From contig JBHHYN010000021.1 of assembly GCA_046757565.1 (NCBI GenBank), forward strand, positions 1 through 32,896: a DNA stretch of 32,896 nucleotides. Reading direction: 5' to 3'. Below, piece after piece: positions 1 to 7,751 of this stretch. The first letter of the stretch is position 1. The number at the start of each line of letters is the position of its first letter. The notes under the pieces are model-generated. The model saw only the letters and a program-made list of their open reading frames with translations. It did no database searches and was not told where the DNA came from. The DNA is from JBHHYN01 sp046757565. GTDB taxonomy: Bacteria > Pseudomonadota > Gammaproteobacteria > Eutrophobiales > Eutrophobiaceae. The position numbers and the translations under genes were made by a program.

Positions 1-57
1 TGGGCGTATTCAGTACATTATGTGACATTCTATTTAACTTAACGGGACAGCAGTGAT
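1..57 (+). repeat. End of a dispersed repeat (IS- or MITE-like)
   Basis: This stretch matches 12726-12783 closely: both carry a GGGCGTATTCA block, an ACATT block and a TTAACTTAACG block, and end in a CAG-AGTGAT terminus. The reverse complement of the terminus also occurs at 12541-12559. It therefore looks like one end of a repeated inverted-repeat-bounded element. The rest of the element lies outside the window. The resemblance to insertion sequence ends is an inference; no transposase is visible here. Confidence 0.6.
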
Positions 58-769
58 GAAGTATATAAAAATATATCCTGTGTTGATATCGCGATTTATT
101 TATTTAGTCATTTTTTTTGTATTCGTTTATCCGCAAGTTATCTATGCGGACACCGATACCTTTAAAGAAGGAGGGATCGCCTATAAAAAAGGCGACTATA
201 AAACAGCTGCAAGGAAATTTATGGAGGTCGCGAAAAAAGGCGATCATCGTGCAATGTATGCGCTTGGTTCCATGTATGCCGGAGGGACAGGTGTGGAGAA
301 GGATTACAAGAAAGCTTACAAATGGTTTAAAGGCGCAGCAAAATATGGACGTCTGGATGCACAATACAAGTTGGGATTAATGTATGAAGAGGGTTTGGGT
401 GTCGACCGGAATTATAAACAGGCGGCCCGGTTGTATAGCAAGGTGGCAAAAAAAGGTTATGCCCATGCTCAATTCAGGTTCGGCATGTTGTATGCGCAGG
501 GTCATGGCGTTAAACAGGATAATGTCAAGGCCTATGCGTGGCTGGCTGCTGCGGAACAAAACTTTGCAAGTGAATTGCACAGCCGCAAGAAACCGGGTGG
601 CAATATCGATGTGGATATTTCGACGGTAGATGAGAATCAACCAGGAGATATCTTCGCGCCCATTCACCTGAGCATGATAACGGAAGAGTTGGAACATATC
701 AGAAAAAAAATAACGCCCGAACAATCTGAAAAAGCAAAACTCCTGGCACAGAAATATATCCAATATTGA
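56..769 (+). CDS. Exported Sel1-like repeat protein
   Basis: A protein of about 237 residues with a hydrophobic signal peptide in the first 30 residues or so, followed by at least three Sel1-like (SLR, TPR-related) repeats between about residues 40 and 160, recognisable by A-Y-x-LG-x-MY-x-G-x-GV-x-x-D-Y units. SLR proteins are protein-interaction scaffolds, often exported; no catalytic residues are expected. The last 70 residues are charged and lack repeats. ATG at 56 is preferred over the adjacent GTG at 53. The start codon and the GGGAC upstream of it both lie in the end of a dispersed repeat, so the element may supply the translation start. The specific role is unknown. Confidence 0.8.
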   Translation: MKYIKIYPVLISRFIYLVIFFVFVYPQVIYADTDTFKEGGIAYKKGDYKTAARKFMEVAKKGDHRAMYALGSMYAGGTGVEKDYKKAYKWFKGAAKYGRLDAQYKLGLMYEEGLGVDRNYKQAARLYSKVAKKGYAHAQFRFGMLYAQGHGVKQDNVKAYAWLAAAEQNFASELHSRKKPGGNIDVDISTVDENQPGDIFAPIHLSMITEELEHIRKKITPEQSEKAKLLAQKYIQY

Positions 770-840
770 TGAATATGTAGTGACTGCTTAATTAGTTTTA
801 AAAGGGATAGCTCAATTTATCTTTTAATTTTTTTTCTTGA

Positions 841-1004
841 GGGTTTAATTCCCCGCAGCTTGCTGCGTTGATGTCATTCCTGCGAAGCTTGTGCCGGCCT
901 ACGAGCCGGTAGCAGGAATGACCGCCATGGATGGTGGGAATGCAATATGATTGTAGGAACAATCATTGCCCAGTAAGACAACGTCCGTTTGCGGTGGGGA
1001 CGTT
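841..1004. repeat. Palindromic intergenic repeat cluster
   Basis: The 256-bp gap 770-1025 holds several hairpins. 873-883 (GTCATTCCTGC) pairs with 912-922, with an inner CCGGC/GCCGG stem at 894-909. 947-966 is an 8-bp stem with an AGGA loop. 980-986 (AACGTCC) pairs with 998-1004. The first resembles the abundant TCATTCC...GGAATGA palindromes scattered in proteobacterial genomes. The last two might also act as terminators between the convergent Sel1 and DUF2784 genes, but long T runs are missing. No gene is seen here. Confidence 0.6.
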
Positions 1005-1025
1005 TATTATTATGTACCAGAATAG

Positions 1026-1391
1026 TTAATGGCTCCGCCAGTGATGCCATACAAAGCTGTAAGCAAGCAGATTGATAATGAGTGCAATGCAACCAAGAAG
1101 AATCTGGATATCGGCCGTCAGTCCAGGCGGATAAACAAGCGGTACCAGGTAGTGCCGGATAAAATCGCCGCCATACCTGTCGGCGCCTCCGGCTTCACGC
1201 AGATAGTCCTCGAGATAGGTTAACGGGCAAACCCAGCCGCGAAACTCGAGTAACACCCCCCAGACAACACAGGGCAGGTGAAACCACATGACTGGATGCC
1301 ACTTGTAAACGAGTACGCCACCGAAAACCACAAAGATAATGAACATTAAATGAATTACAAGAACAAGATCGGCTAAAAACAGGGAGAGCAT
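1026..1391 (-). CDS. DUF2784 family small membrane protein
   Basis: A 121-residue hydrophobic protein with about four predicted membrane segments: residues 5-25, 30-45, 85-100 and 100-115. The conserved-looking core includes LADLVLVIHLMFIIFVVFGG, an F-x-G-W-x-CPLT-x-LE block (residues 50-62) and HYLVPLVYPPGL. These features are those I associate with DUF2784, a family without an assigned function. It has no obvious operon partner; the di-iron protein gene lies upstream on the same strand, separated by 93 bp. Location is inner membrane by prediction. I cannot assign a role. Confidence 0.75.
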   Translation of the reverse strand: MLSLFLADLVLVIHLMFIIFVVFGGVLVYKWHPVMWFHLPCVVWGVLLEFRGWVCPLTYLEDYLREAGGADRYGGDFIRHYLVPLVYPPGLTADIQILLGCIALIINLLAYSFVWHHWRSH

Positions 1392-1484
1392 AATACAGGT
1401 TTGCCTGAAGCACTGGAAAACATAAACATCGTAAACACACGCCGGGCGGGATTAATTTTTGCCCCGTTAATTTTATTGATTTTT

Positions 1485-2207
1485 TTACTCCATCAGCTTG
1501 ACGGCGAGCGCGCGTAATAGAACGGCGCCGTCCCCGCGCCAGGCACTTCCATGCATACAGGCCAATGTTGCAGGTTTCTCGGCCGCAAGCTTTTCGAGCA
1601 ATTGCACGGTATTTTTTGTGTAAGAGAAATAATCCATCGCTCTTCGAAATTCTTCACTGGGTTCCAGAATATCGGATTCAGTGATGGCGGGAAGGTCCGC
1701 CCCTCCTTGTGTAAACAGGTCGCCGCAAAACAGGGTCCGGGTCTTCTCCTCCATTAGATATCCCGTCTCCCAGCCATGGGGTAGATGCGGTGTATCGATC
1801 CATTTGACCTTGTGTTCTCCAAGGACAACTGTTTCGCCGTCGGCCATGCCTCTGGCAGGGCGGTCTGCAATGTCATTTACCGTTACCATCGCTGCCACTC
1901 GACTGCAGAGTGGCGCGGCATCGGGTGAAACGTTGAGCCATTCGTTTAAAGAGCCGCACTCATCGGCTTCATAATGCGAGAAAGCGATAAATGACAGCCT
2001 GGCAGGGGGTAAAACAGTTGCAACCGCCTCACGGACAAGCGGGAACATTTTTCTTGGACCTGTATGAAACAGCAGGGGATGCTCATCCATGATCAGGTAC
2101 TGATTAAATGAAAACCCTCCTGCAATATCGACCGGAGTGTTAATTCGAAAGATGCCGTCTGCTATTTCATAGACGTTTGTTCCTGATTGCTGGTTTGTTA
2201 CAGTCAT
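1485..2207 (-). CDS. Stand-alone flavodiiron-like (ODP) di-iron protein, metallo-beta-lactamase fold
   Basis: A 240-residue metallo-beta-lactamase-fold protein with the flavodiiron ligand pattern: H78-x-E80-x-D82, H144, D163 and H219. The 19-residue H144-D163 spacing matches flavodiiron proteins. There is no C-terminal flavodoxin domain, so it is not a complete NO/O2 reductase. It resembles oxygen-binding di-iron (ODP) proteins, some of which act as O2 sensors. In the usual HxExDH motif the final His is Cys84 here. The ATG at 2207 has a perfect AAGGAG Shine-Dalgarno sequence 7 bp upstream. A role in sensing or handling O2 or NO is plausible in a facultative anaerobe but not shown. Confidence 0.82.
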   Translation of the reverse strand: MTVTNQQSGTNVYEIADGIFRINTPVDIAGGFSFNQYLIMDEHPLLFHTGPRKMFPLVREAVATVLPPARLSFIAFSHYEADECGSLNEWLNVSPDAAPLCSRVAAMVTVNDIADRPARGMADGETVVLGEHKVKWIDTPHLPHGWETGYLMEEKTRTLFCGDLFTQGGADLPAITESDILEPSEEFRRAMDYFSYTKNTVQLLEKLAAEKPATLACMHGSAWRGDGAVLLRALAVKLME

Positions 2208-2400
2208 GCTTACTCCTTATCTGTGCCGCTTCATTTCTTTTCCACCTGAATATAGCCTAGCACATCCGACTGGCGCAAATTTAGCGGCGTTTCCACACCT
2301 TGGGTAACAAATAGTTTCAGGTATGTCGTTCTGTGCCAGAGATGATTATTGTCCACGGTTTTTTTACGATACACGTCGTATTTTGTAGTAAAATGGCGGA

Positions 2401-2580
2401 ATGATTCAAAAGACGATTTCCAGGCGAAAACTCTCGGATCCTGAAAAAAACCGTGATCTGAAGTACTGGTTAAGCAAAACACCTGAAGCGCGGGTAGAGG
2501 CGATCGATGCTTTACGTCGCAAATATTATGGAAACACAGGCAGACTTCAGAGAACTGCTCGCGTTATTCAACGCTCATAA
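2401..2580 (+). CDS. Small basic protein overlapping a nucleotidyltransferase gene
   Basis: A 59-residue, strongly charged ORF beginning MIQKTISRRK, with a YWLSKTPEARVEAIDALRR centre and a GNTGRLQRTARVIQR end. The YWLS-x-PEER-x-AIE-x-LRR and RLQR-x-x-R-V-I-Q pattern is one I know from small proteins encoded just before DUF6036-type nucleotidyltransferase genes. It overlaps the next gene by 53 bp in another frame, which implies translational coupling. Its function is unknown; such two-gene cassettes are often suspected toxin-antitoxin modules. No strong Shine-Dalgarno sequence is visible. Confidence 0.65.
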   Translation: MIQKTISRRKLSDPEKNRDLKYWLSKTPEARVEAIDALRRKYYGNTGRLQRTARVIQRS

Positions 2581-3001
2581 TGTCGAGTACATAGTTGTTG
2601 GTGGGTATGCTCTTGCTTTCCATGGTGCACCTCGTTTTACTGGAGATATCGATATTCTTGTCGACACCGCACCCGTTAATTCTCAACATATTTTGGATGC
2701 ATTGCATGAATTTGGTTTTGGTTCCCTGGAATTAACACAAAATGACTTTGAAATTCCAGATAATGTAATCCAGCTTGGTGTTCCCCCTGTTCGGGTGGAC
2801 ATCCTGACCTCTATTTCCGGTGTCTCCTGGGAACAGGCATTTGCCCACAAAGTAGAAGGGATTTATGGAGATGTTCCCGTTTACTATATTGGCTTGGAAG
2901 AGTTTGCCGCTAACAAACGCGCAACTGGCAGAATTAAAGATTTAGCTGATCTGGAAGCATTGAATAAATACAAAAATAATAATAGCAACGATGATCAGTA
3001 A
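2528..3001 (+). CDS. Nucleotidyltransferase-fold protein (DUF6036/AbiEii-like)
   Basis: A 157-residue protein with a minimal nucleotidyltransferase signature: VVGGYALAFHG at about residue 22, then R-x-TGDIDILVD, giving the GG and DxD catalytic elements. The third acid may be D in VRVDIL. The ATG at 2528 is preferred over the upstream start at 2507, because the homologous domain begins at METQADF. Proteins of this type pair with a small ORF, here at 2401-2580, and resemble the nucleotidyltransferase half of toxin-antitoxin systems. The substrate is unknown. The gene is convergent with the ferredoxin gene, leaving only 32 bp between them. Confidence 0.75.
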   Translation: METQADFRELLALFNAHNVEYIVVGGYALAFHGAPRFTGDIDILVDTAPVNSQHILDALHEFGFGSLELTQNDFEIPDNVIQLGVPPVRVDILTSISGVSWEQAFAHKVEGIYGDVPVYYIGLEEFAANKRATGRIKDLADLEALNKYKNNNSNDDQ

Positions 3002-3033
3002 ATATCACTGTCTCGGTGAGCAAAGCTAATGAT

Positions 3034-3381
3034 TCACGTTGTCGCTGACCCCTTTTTCTCTCGCTCCAGATATTGCAGTTTGTCTTTGACATCCTTCCAT
3101 TCGTCCGCATCTTCCGGCGGGTCCTTCATCTCATTGATAACAGGCCATACCTTGGAAAGTTCGGCATTCAGCTCTATGAATTGCTGTTGTTCTTCGGTCA
3201 CGTCATCTTCCGATATGATGGCCTCGACCGGGCATTCGGGTTCACACAGGGTACAATCGATACACTCATCCGGATCGATGACCAGCATATTGGGTCCTTC
3301 ATGAAAGCAGTCGACGGGGCAGACTTCGACGCAGTCCGTGTATTTACATTTTATACAAGCTTCAATGACGATAAATGGCAT
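3034..3381 (-). CDS. fdxA: 7Fe ferredoxin (3Fe-4S/4Fe-4S), FdxA type
   Basis: A 115-residue ferredoxin closely resembling Azotobacter ferredoxin I. Cys9, Cys17 and Cys50 would bind the 3Fe-4S cluster, and Cys21, Cys40, Cys43 and Cys46 the 4Fe-4S cluster. The motif CIKCKYTDCVEVCPVDC is intact, and the LNAELSKVWP tail is typical of the family. It lies 52 bp downstream of the aldehyde oxidoreductase gene on the same strand and is probably cotranscribed. It is the natural candidate for that enzyme's electron acceptor and could carry low-potential electrons to a benzoyl-CoA reductase. The last part of that chain is inference; the family assignment is secure. Confidence 0.93.
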   Translation of the reverse strand: MPFIVIEACIKCKYTDCVEVCPVDCFHEGPNMLVIDPDECIDCTLCEPECPVEAIISEDDVTEEQQQFIELNAELSKVWPVINEMKDPPEDADEWKDVKDKLQYLEREKKGSATT

Positions 3382-3433
3382 GGTCTATTACTTGTTGTTA
3401 TTCCTCAGTTCGAGAAGCGCATAACACCCTTTC

Positions 3434-5755
3434 TTAACCGCCGGCGATCTGCGGGACAAACATAACCTGATCCCCGCTCTTCAACGGGATCTGGTCTTCG
3501 CCTGACAAGGCGATTTCATCGTTCACGGAAACACCCAGCGTTACGTCATCCAGGTATTCCGAGGCTTGAGGGAGGCGTTGTTTAATCCGGTCGCGTAGCT
3601 CGGAGATATTTTTAACCGGGTTATCGATAATAATTTTCCGGGTGTCGATACCAGGCATTTCCGGGAGATCCACCGTGATGGCATAACCGGTGAGTGCCTG
3701 CGATAAATTAATGTGCCATTCGGTTTCAGGCAGACCGTCCTTGTCGAGTCCGCTGATGTCGTAAAAACGTTGCTTGAGTTCGTTGAACCTGGCTCTATCG
3801 ATGCGTTCTCCCTTGAATGGACCGGCGCTGTTTTCTTCATCGAACCAGCGTTGCGGCAGGGTGTCGTCTTTCTCGCCCAGGCCGCGGCGGGCATTGATCA
3901 TGCGCTCGAGCCCGGTAATATTGCGACCGATCTGGAACAGCTCCTCTTCATTGAAGGCGATGCCGGTCAGTTCCTGCAACTGGGCGGCGAAATCCCGGCA
4001 ATCCGGCAAATTGGGGGAGTTGAAGAGCTTGGTGTCGAAGCGGCACATGCCGACGGCATCGCCGACGGCGAAGGTATCTTCACAACGGCGCACGGCATAC
4101 TCCTTCCCCTCGTAGCTGTTTGGTTCCGCCGCGACGTTCCCCCCATAGAGGGATGCCTTGAATTCCGGATCGTCATTAATGCGCGCGTTGATTTCCAGGG
4201 TCACCCGGTTACGAAGGTGGTCCATGCCGCGGGTGGCCACCGCCAGGCCCAACGCAAAGGCCTTCAGGATCCGGGCATCATGGGGATCGGACTGAAACAG
4301 GCCTTTCACCGCCATACGGTAGTCGAGTGCTTGTTCAGGATATTTGCCCCGCGCTACGGCCCGGGCGGAGTCGGCAATGGTGTCACCAAACCCTTCGCGC
4401 CGGGCGGCCATGAAAAGCAGTTGTTCCACCACCGGGAAGTTACCCCAACTGAGATCCAGTCCGGCGGTCTCTTTTTTCGTGATAATGCCGCGTTGATACA
4501 GTTCCATGGCCCAGGCGATAGCGCTGCCGGTACTGGCGGAGTCGAGGCCAAGGTCGTTGAGGATATTGTTCAGGCGCAGGACTTGCGTTGCCTGTTTGAT
4601 ACCGATATTGGGCCCCAACTTGCCCAGGGTGACATACTCCGGGCCGTCTCCCTTGTCGTAGCGGTCAAACACACCGTCTTCCTTGCTGCCTTGATAGGTG
4701 CGCGCCTGATCGTGGGTGATTTGTACCTGTGCCTTGTCGTAACTGGCATTGCCGGTCAGTCCCTTCAATGCGGAGGCGCCCCAGCCACCCTTGCCTTCAG
4801 GCGTCATGTCGTTTAACGGCCGGCAATTCACGGGGCAGCGGTAACAACCGTCCATGCCGGGACGGTATGGGTCAATGTTGTCCGCGTCCAGGTCATCCAC
4901 CCAGGTGGTTTCCTGATTATTCTTGGTCCCCATGGCGCCCAGGGTCCGGCTGGGTTTGTAGAGGAACGGTGTTCCGGTGGTTTTCAGTGCATTGCGGATA
5001 ACACTGGTGCCGAGGATCTTCTTGCCGATCTCCCGGTTATTCAGTTTGAAACTGCTGCTCAGTGGCACCGGTTTTGATTTACCGTGGATAAGTATCCCCT
5101 TCAATCTCAGGGCGCCCATCTTGGCGCCCGGGCCACCGCGCGCCCAGATTGACTTGGGGCCGGCCATGATGCCGGAGCAGAGCACCTGGTTTTCGCCGGC
5201 GCTGGTGATACGTGCGAACGCCATATCCTTGCGTTCCTTGCACTGGAAATCCCGTTCTACTGCCGCGGTAAGATCGATGTTGTCGAGACCGGCATAAGGA
5301 GTGGCATCATGGAATTCAATGGTCTCTTCACTGATGGTCAGCAGCGTCAACTGGTCGTGGCGGCCATAGAGCACGATGTGATCATAACCGTGATAGCGCA
5401 TATAGATGGGAAAGAAATCGCCGGCATTGCTGTCGAGGAGGGCGTCACTGTCCGGTGACAGGCTGGTGACGTTACCCCGTGAGGCGGAGGGTACATTTCC
5501 CGATAACACCCCCGTGCCGAAAATAAGCGGGATGTCCGCATCCAGTGCGTCAAGCCCCTCTTGCATCAGGTTGTAGAGGAGATACATATTGACACCGCGG
5601 CCGCCAAGGAAGCTTTTCATTACCTCCACGCCGATGTAGGCCTGATCCGTGGTCCGCTTCTCCAGGTCAACGAACAGGACCTTGCCCTGGCTCGGATACT
5701 GCGGACCATCGTGCATACGCTCTTTTAGCGCGGCAATTCGCTCTCTGATTGTCAT
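3434..5755 (-). CDS. aor: Tungsten-type aldehyde:ferredoxin oxidoreductase fused to a MoaD/ThiS domain
   Basis: The protein is 773 residues from ATG 5755, well above the roughly 600-620 usual for the family. A GTG at 5764 is possible, but ATG has a better-placed GGGTGG. It oxidises aldehydes to carboxylates in the cytoplasm with a tungsto-bispterin and a 4Fe-4S cluster. Family marks include GGRGVN, the IMAGPKSIWARGGPGAKMG block, GCYRCPVNC near residue 300, and NDLGLDSASTGS. From about residue 690 a MoaD/ThiS-like beta-grasp domain follows and ends exactly in Gly-Gly. In Aromatoleum, AorB and the MoaD-like AorD are separate, so this is a fusion. Linkage suggests phenylacetaldehyde as substrate, from amine oxidation. 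Confidence 0.92.
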   Translation of the reverse strand: MTIRERIAALKERMHDGPQYPSQGKVLFVDLEKRTTDQAYIGVEVMKSFLGGRGVNMYLLYNLMQEGLDALDADIPLIFGTGVLSGNVPSASRGNVTSLSPDSDALLDSNAGDFFPIYMRYHGYDHIVLYGRHDQLTLLTISEETIEFHDATPYAGLDNIDLTAAVERDFQCKERKDMAFARITSAGENQVLCSGIMAGPKSIWARGGPGAKMGALRLKGILIHGKSKPVPLSSSFKLNNREIGKKILGTSVIRNALKTTGTPFLYKPSRTLGAMGTKNNQETTWVDDLDADNIDPYRPGMDGCYRCPVNCRPLNDMTPEGKGGWGASALKGLTGNASYDKAQVQITHDQARTYQGSKEDGVFDRYDKGDGPEYVTLGKLGPNIGIKQATQVLRLNNILNDLGLDSASTGSAIAWAMELYQRGIITKKETAGLDLSWGNFPVVEQLLFMAARREGFGDTIADSARAVARGKYPEQALDYRMAVKGLFQSDPHDARILKAFALGLAVATRGMDHLRNRVTLEINARINDDPEFKASLYGGNVAAEPNSYEGKEYAVRRCEDTFAVGDAVGMCRFDTKLFNSPNLPDCRDFAAQLQELTGIAFNEEELFQIGRNITGLERMINARRGLGEKDDTLPQRWFDEENSAGPFKGERIDRARFNELKQRFYDISGLDKDGLPETEWHINLSQALTGYAITVDLPEMPGIDTRKIIIDNPVKNISELRDRIKQRLPQASEYLDDVTLGVSVNDEIALSGEDQIPLKSGDQVMFVPQIAGG

Positions 5756-5788
5756 ATCGGCCACCCGGTTCTGCTGTCAATAATCTAC

Positions 5789-5821
5789 AGTATAGCGGTA
5801 TATTGTTTGATATCAAACAAT
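5789..5821 (-). promoter_or_regulatory. Promoter and MarR-type operator of aor-fdxA
   Basis: Positions 5802-5821 form a perfect 20-bp palindrome, ATTGTTTGATATCAAACAAT. On the minus strand it contains a -35-like TTGATA (5811-5816), followed after 16 bp by TATACT (5789-5794). Transcription would start near 5782, just before the aor start. An operator across the -35 is typical of repression. The marR gene lies immediately upstream, so MarR is the likely binder, though no binding has been shown. Confidence 0.75.
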
Positions 5822-5852
5822 TTTATATAAATATTTAATGATGGCTATTCGT

Positions 5853-6287
5853 TTATCCGGAAAAAATCTTTCTTAGAAGAGTAATAAGTTGATTTTGCTC
5901 AGTTTTTGTTAGATTTTTGACAAGGCGATGTTCATGTTTGAGAACCAGGGGTTGCAGCACTTTCAGTAATTTGTTGCCTTCCTGAGTGATGTTCAAGGCA
6001 TTGGTGCGGCGATCATCCTGCAGCCGCTCCCGCATCACCAGTCCGTTTTTTTCCAGCCGGTCGATCAGCGGCACGATGCTGGAGCGGTCCAGTTGCATCG
6101 CTTTGGCAAGGTCCGATTGTTTGATGCCCGGATTCGACTGGATAATGACCAGGGTGCCGAACTGGGTGGGACTGATTTCATAACTACCCAGGGTGTTGAC
6201 GAAATCCCTGAATACCGCTACCTGTGCCAGGCGGATATTGTAGCCGAGTAATTCCGGCAACATGGCGAAGTTCAGGTCATCAGTCAT
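5853..6287 (-). CDS. MarR family transcriptional regulator
   Basis: A 144-residue protein with a full MarR winged helix: SPTQFGTLVIIQSNPGIKQSDLAKAMQLDRSSIVPLIDRLEKNGLVMRERLQDDRRTN, spanning roughly residues 40-100, with the wing at R-x-x-x-DDRR. MarR dimers bind short palindromes and often release DNA on binding aromatic ligands. A perfect palindrome lies directly downstream, between marR and aor. In the same orientation, the gene may also read through into aor. The ligand could be an aryl acid or aryl-CoA, which is inference. The region just before its start carries AGTCAT-like direct repeats. Confidence 0.9.
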   Translation of the reverse strand: MTDDLNFAMLPELLGYNIRLAQVAVFRDFVNTLGSYEISPTQFGTLVIIQSNPGIKQSDLAKAMQLDRSSIVPLIDRLEKNGLVMRERLQDDRRTNALNITQEGNKLLKVLQPLVLKHEHRLVKNLTKTEQNQLITLLRKIFSG

Positions 6288-6325
6288 GAGACAGTCATAA
6301 GTTAGAAGTCAAAAGTCATGAGTTA
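6282..6325. repeat. Short AGTCAT direct repeats at the marR start
   Basis: AGTCAT occurs at 6282, 6293 and 6314, with a related AGTCAA at 6307. Two longer copies, AGTCATAAGTTA (6293-6304) and AGTCATGAGTTA (6314-6325), differ at one position. They span the start codon and the presumed 5' untranslated region of marR. They may be a low-complexity expansion or regulatory half-sites; nothing more can be said. Confidence 0.5.
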
Positions 6326-6388
6326 TAGGTCACATAGGGACAAACGACAAACGTCGAGTATCAGATAAGGCCCTGAGTGATTATCCGG

Positions 6389-7708
6389 TTAATGATCACG
6401 AAGATCGCGGACACGCACGGCCTTCCCTTGTGATCGTGGCACTTGTCCGATTTCCATAACAGCGATTTCGCAGGTTACACCAATGAGAGACTTGATACGA
6501 TGCCGGATCTCTTTGCTGAGCTGCTTGCGGTCACCGGAGAATTGGGGGGAAGGTTCTACTTCAATCCTGAGCTTATCGAGTGCCCCTTCGCGGCTTACCA
6601 GCAGTTGGTATTGGGGGGCCAAATCACTGAAACCAAGCAGGACCTCTTCCACTTGTGAGGGAAAGATATTCACTCCCCGAATAATGATCATGTCGTCATC
6701 ACGGCCGCTAATGCGATGCATGCGCATGTGACATCGACCGCACGCGCAGGGTTCGTTTGTTAATCGTGTGATATCTCGTGTGCGGTAGCGGATCATCGGC
6801 AGCGCCTCTTTGCTCAGAGTAGTGATCACCAATTCGCCCTCCTCGCCGAAGGGTAGTGGTTCGCCGCTGTCCGCATCGATGATCTCGAACAAAAAATGGT
6901 CCTCCCAACAGTGCAGGCCTGCATGCTCGCGGCAATCGCTGGAGACTCCCGGCCCCATGACCTCTGACAAACCATAAAATTCACTCGCCGTCACACCAAG
7001 CCGTTTTTCCAGTTCCTTGCGCAGGGCATCACTGCACGGTTCCGCGCCAAAAATGCAAAGACGCAGTGGGCCGTTTTCAAGATCAAGACCTTCCCTGTCC
7101 GCCACTTCGGCGATGTTCAAGGCATATGAGGGGGTGGCGCAGAGCACGTGCGCGCCCAAATCATGCAGTAACAGGATCTGCTTTTCCGTATTGCCACCGG
7201 ACATGGGTATCACTGTGCAGCCGAGCCGCTCGGCCCCGTAGTGCATCCCGAGACCGCCGGTGAACAGACCGTAACCGTTAGCGTTGTGAACGATATCGCC
7301 CGGCCTGACTCCGGCACAGGCGAGGCAACGGGCCATCAGGCCGGTCCAGGTATCGATATCCTGCTTCGTGTAAGCCACGACAGTCGGTTTCCCCGTTGTC
7401 CCCGATGAGGCATGTACGCGTACCAGCTGTTCACGCGGGACGGCAAACATCTTGAACGGGTAGGCGTCGCGCAGATCGTCCTTGACGGTAAAAGGGAAAC
7501 GGCTGATATCCTCCAGCCTGGCCAGGTCGCCCGGTTTTACACCGGCCTCTGCAAATTTACGCTGATAATGGCCGATATTATCGTGGGCGTGTCTGATGGT
7601 CTTCTGCAGACGCTGTAACTGCAGCGCTTGCAGCTCCTCGCGAGGCATAAACTCATTGCCAGGGTCGTAGCAATAATCGTCACTATTGTTGTTATTTTCT
7701 TGTGCCAT
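6389..7708 (-). CDS. paaK: Phenylacetate-CoA ligase (AMP-forming)
   Basis: A 439-residue adenylate-forming enzyme that converts phenylacetate, ATP and CoA to phenylacetyl-CoA. The PaaK pattern is clear: the N-terminal LQ-x-LQKTIRHAHDNI block, VHASSGTTGKPTVV (P-loop), the YGLSEVMGPGVS adenylate-binding motif, DIT-R-x-CACGR, and a C-terminal GRDDDMIIIRGVNIFPSQVEE. ATG 7708 was chosen over an upstream GTG because it has GGAGA eight bases before it. It is the last gene of the padBCD operon, 44 bp after padD, so it corresponds functionally to anaerobic padJ. It may also accept hydroxyphenylacetate; the substrate range cannot be read from the sequence. Confidence 0.92.
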   Translation of the reverse strand: MAQENNNNSDDYCYDPGNEFMPREELQALQLQRLQKTIRHAHDNIGHYQRKFAEAGVKPGDLARLEDISRFPFTVKDDLRDAYPFKMFAVPREQLVRVHASSGTTGKPTVVAYTKQDIDTWTGLMARCLACAGVRPGDIVHNANGYGLFTGGLGMHYGAERLGCTVIPMSGGNTEKQILLLHDLGAHVLCATPSYALNIAEVADREGLDLENGPLRLCIFGAEPCSDALRKELEKRLGVTASEFYGLSEVMGPGVSSDCREHAGLHCWEDHFLFEIIDADSGEPLPFGEEGELVITTLSKEALPMIRYRTRDITRLTNEPCACGRCHMRMHRISGRDDDMIIIRGVNIFPSQVEEVLLGFSDLAPQYQLLVSREGALDKLRIEVEPSPQFSGDRKQLSKEIRHRIKSLIGVTCEIAVMEIGQVPRSQGKAVRVRDLRDH

Positions 7709-7751
7709 CGGTTGTCTCCAGGTTGGGTCGATCACGAACCATCAACAGATG

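Noticed and set aside
2231..2482. An 83-codon minus-strand ORF
   Set aside because: It overlaps the better supported plus-strand small gene at 2401-2580 and shows no recognisable pattern.
3713..4816. A 367-codon plus-strand ORF inside the aldehyde oxidoreductase gene
   Set aside because: It lies wholly opposite a well-recognised gene, has low-complexity Gly/Ala-rich content and no domain that I recognise; it is a shadow of the GC-rich coding strand.
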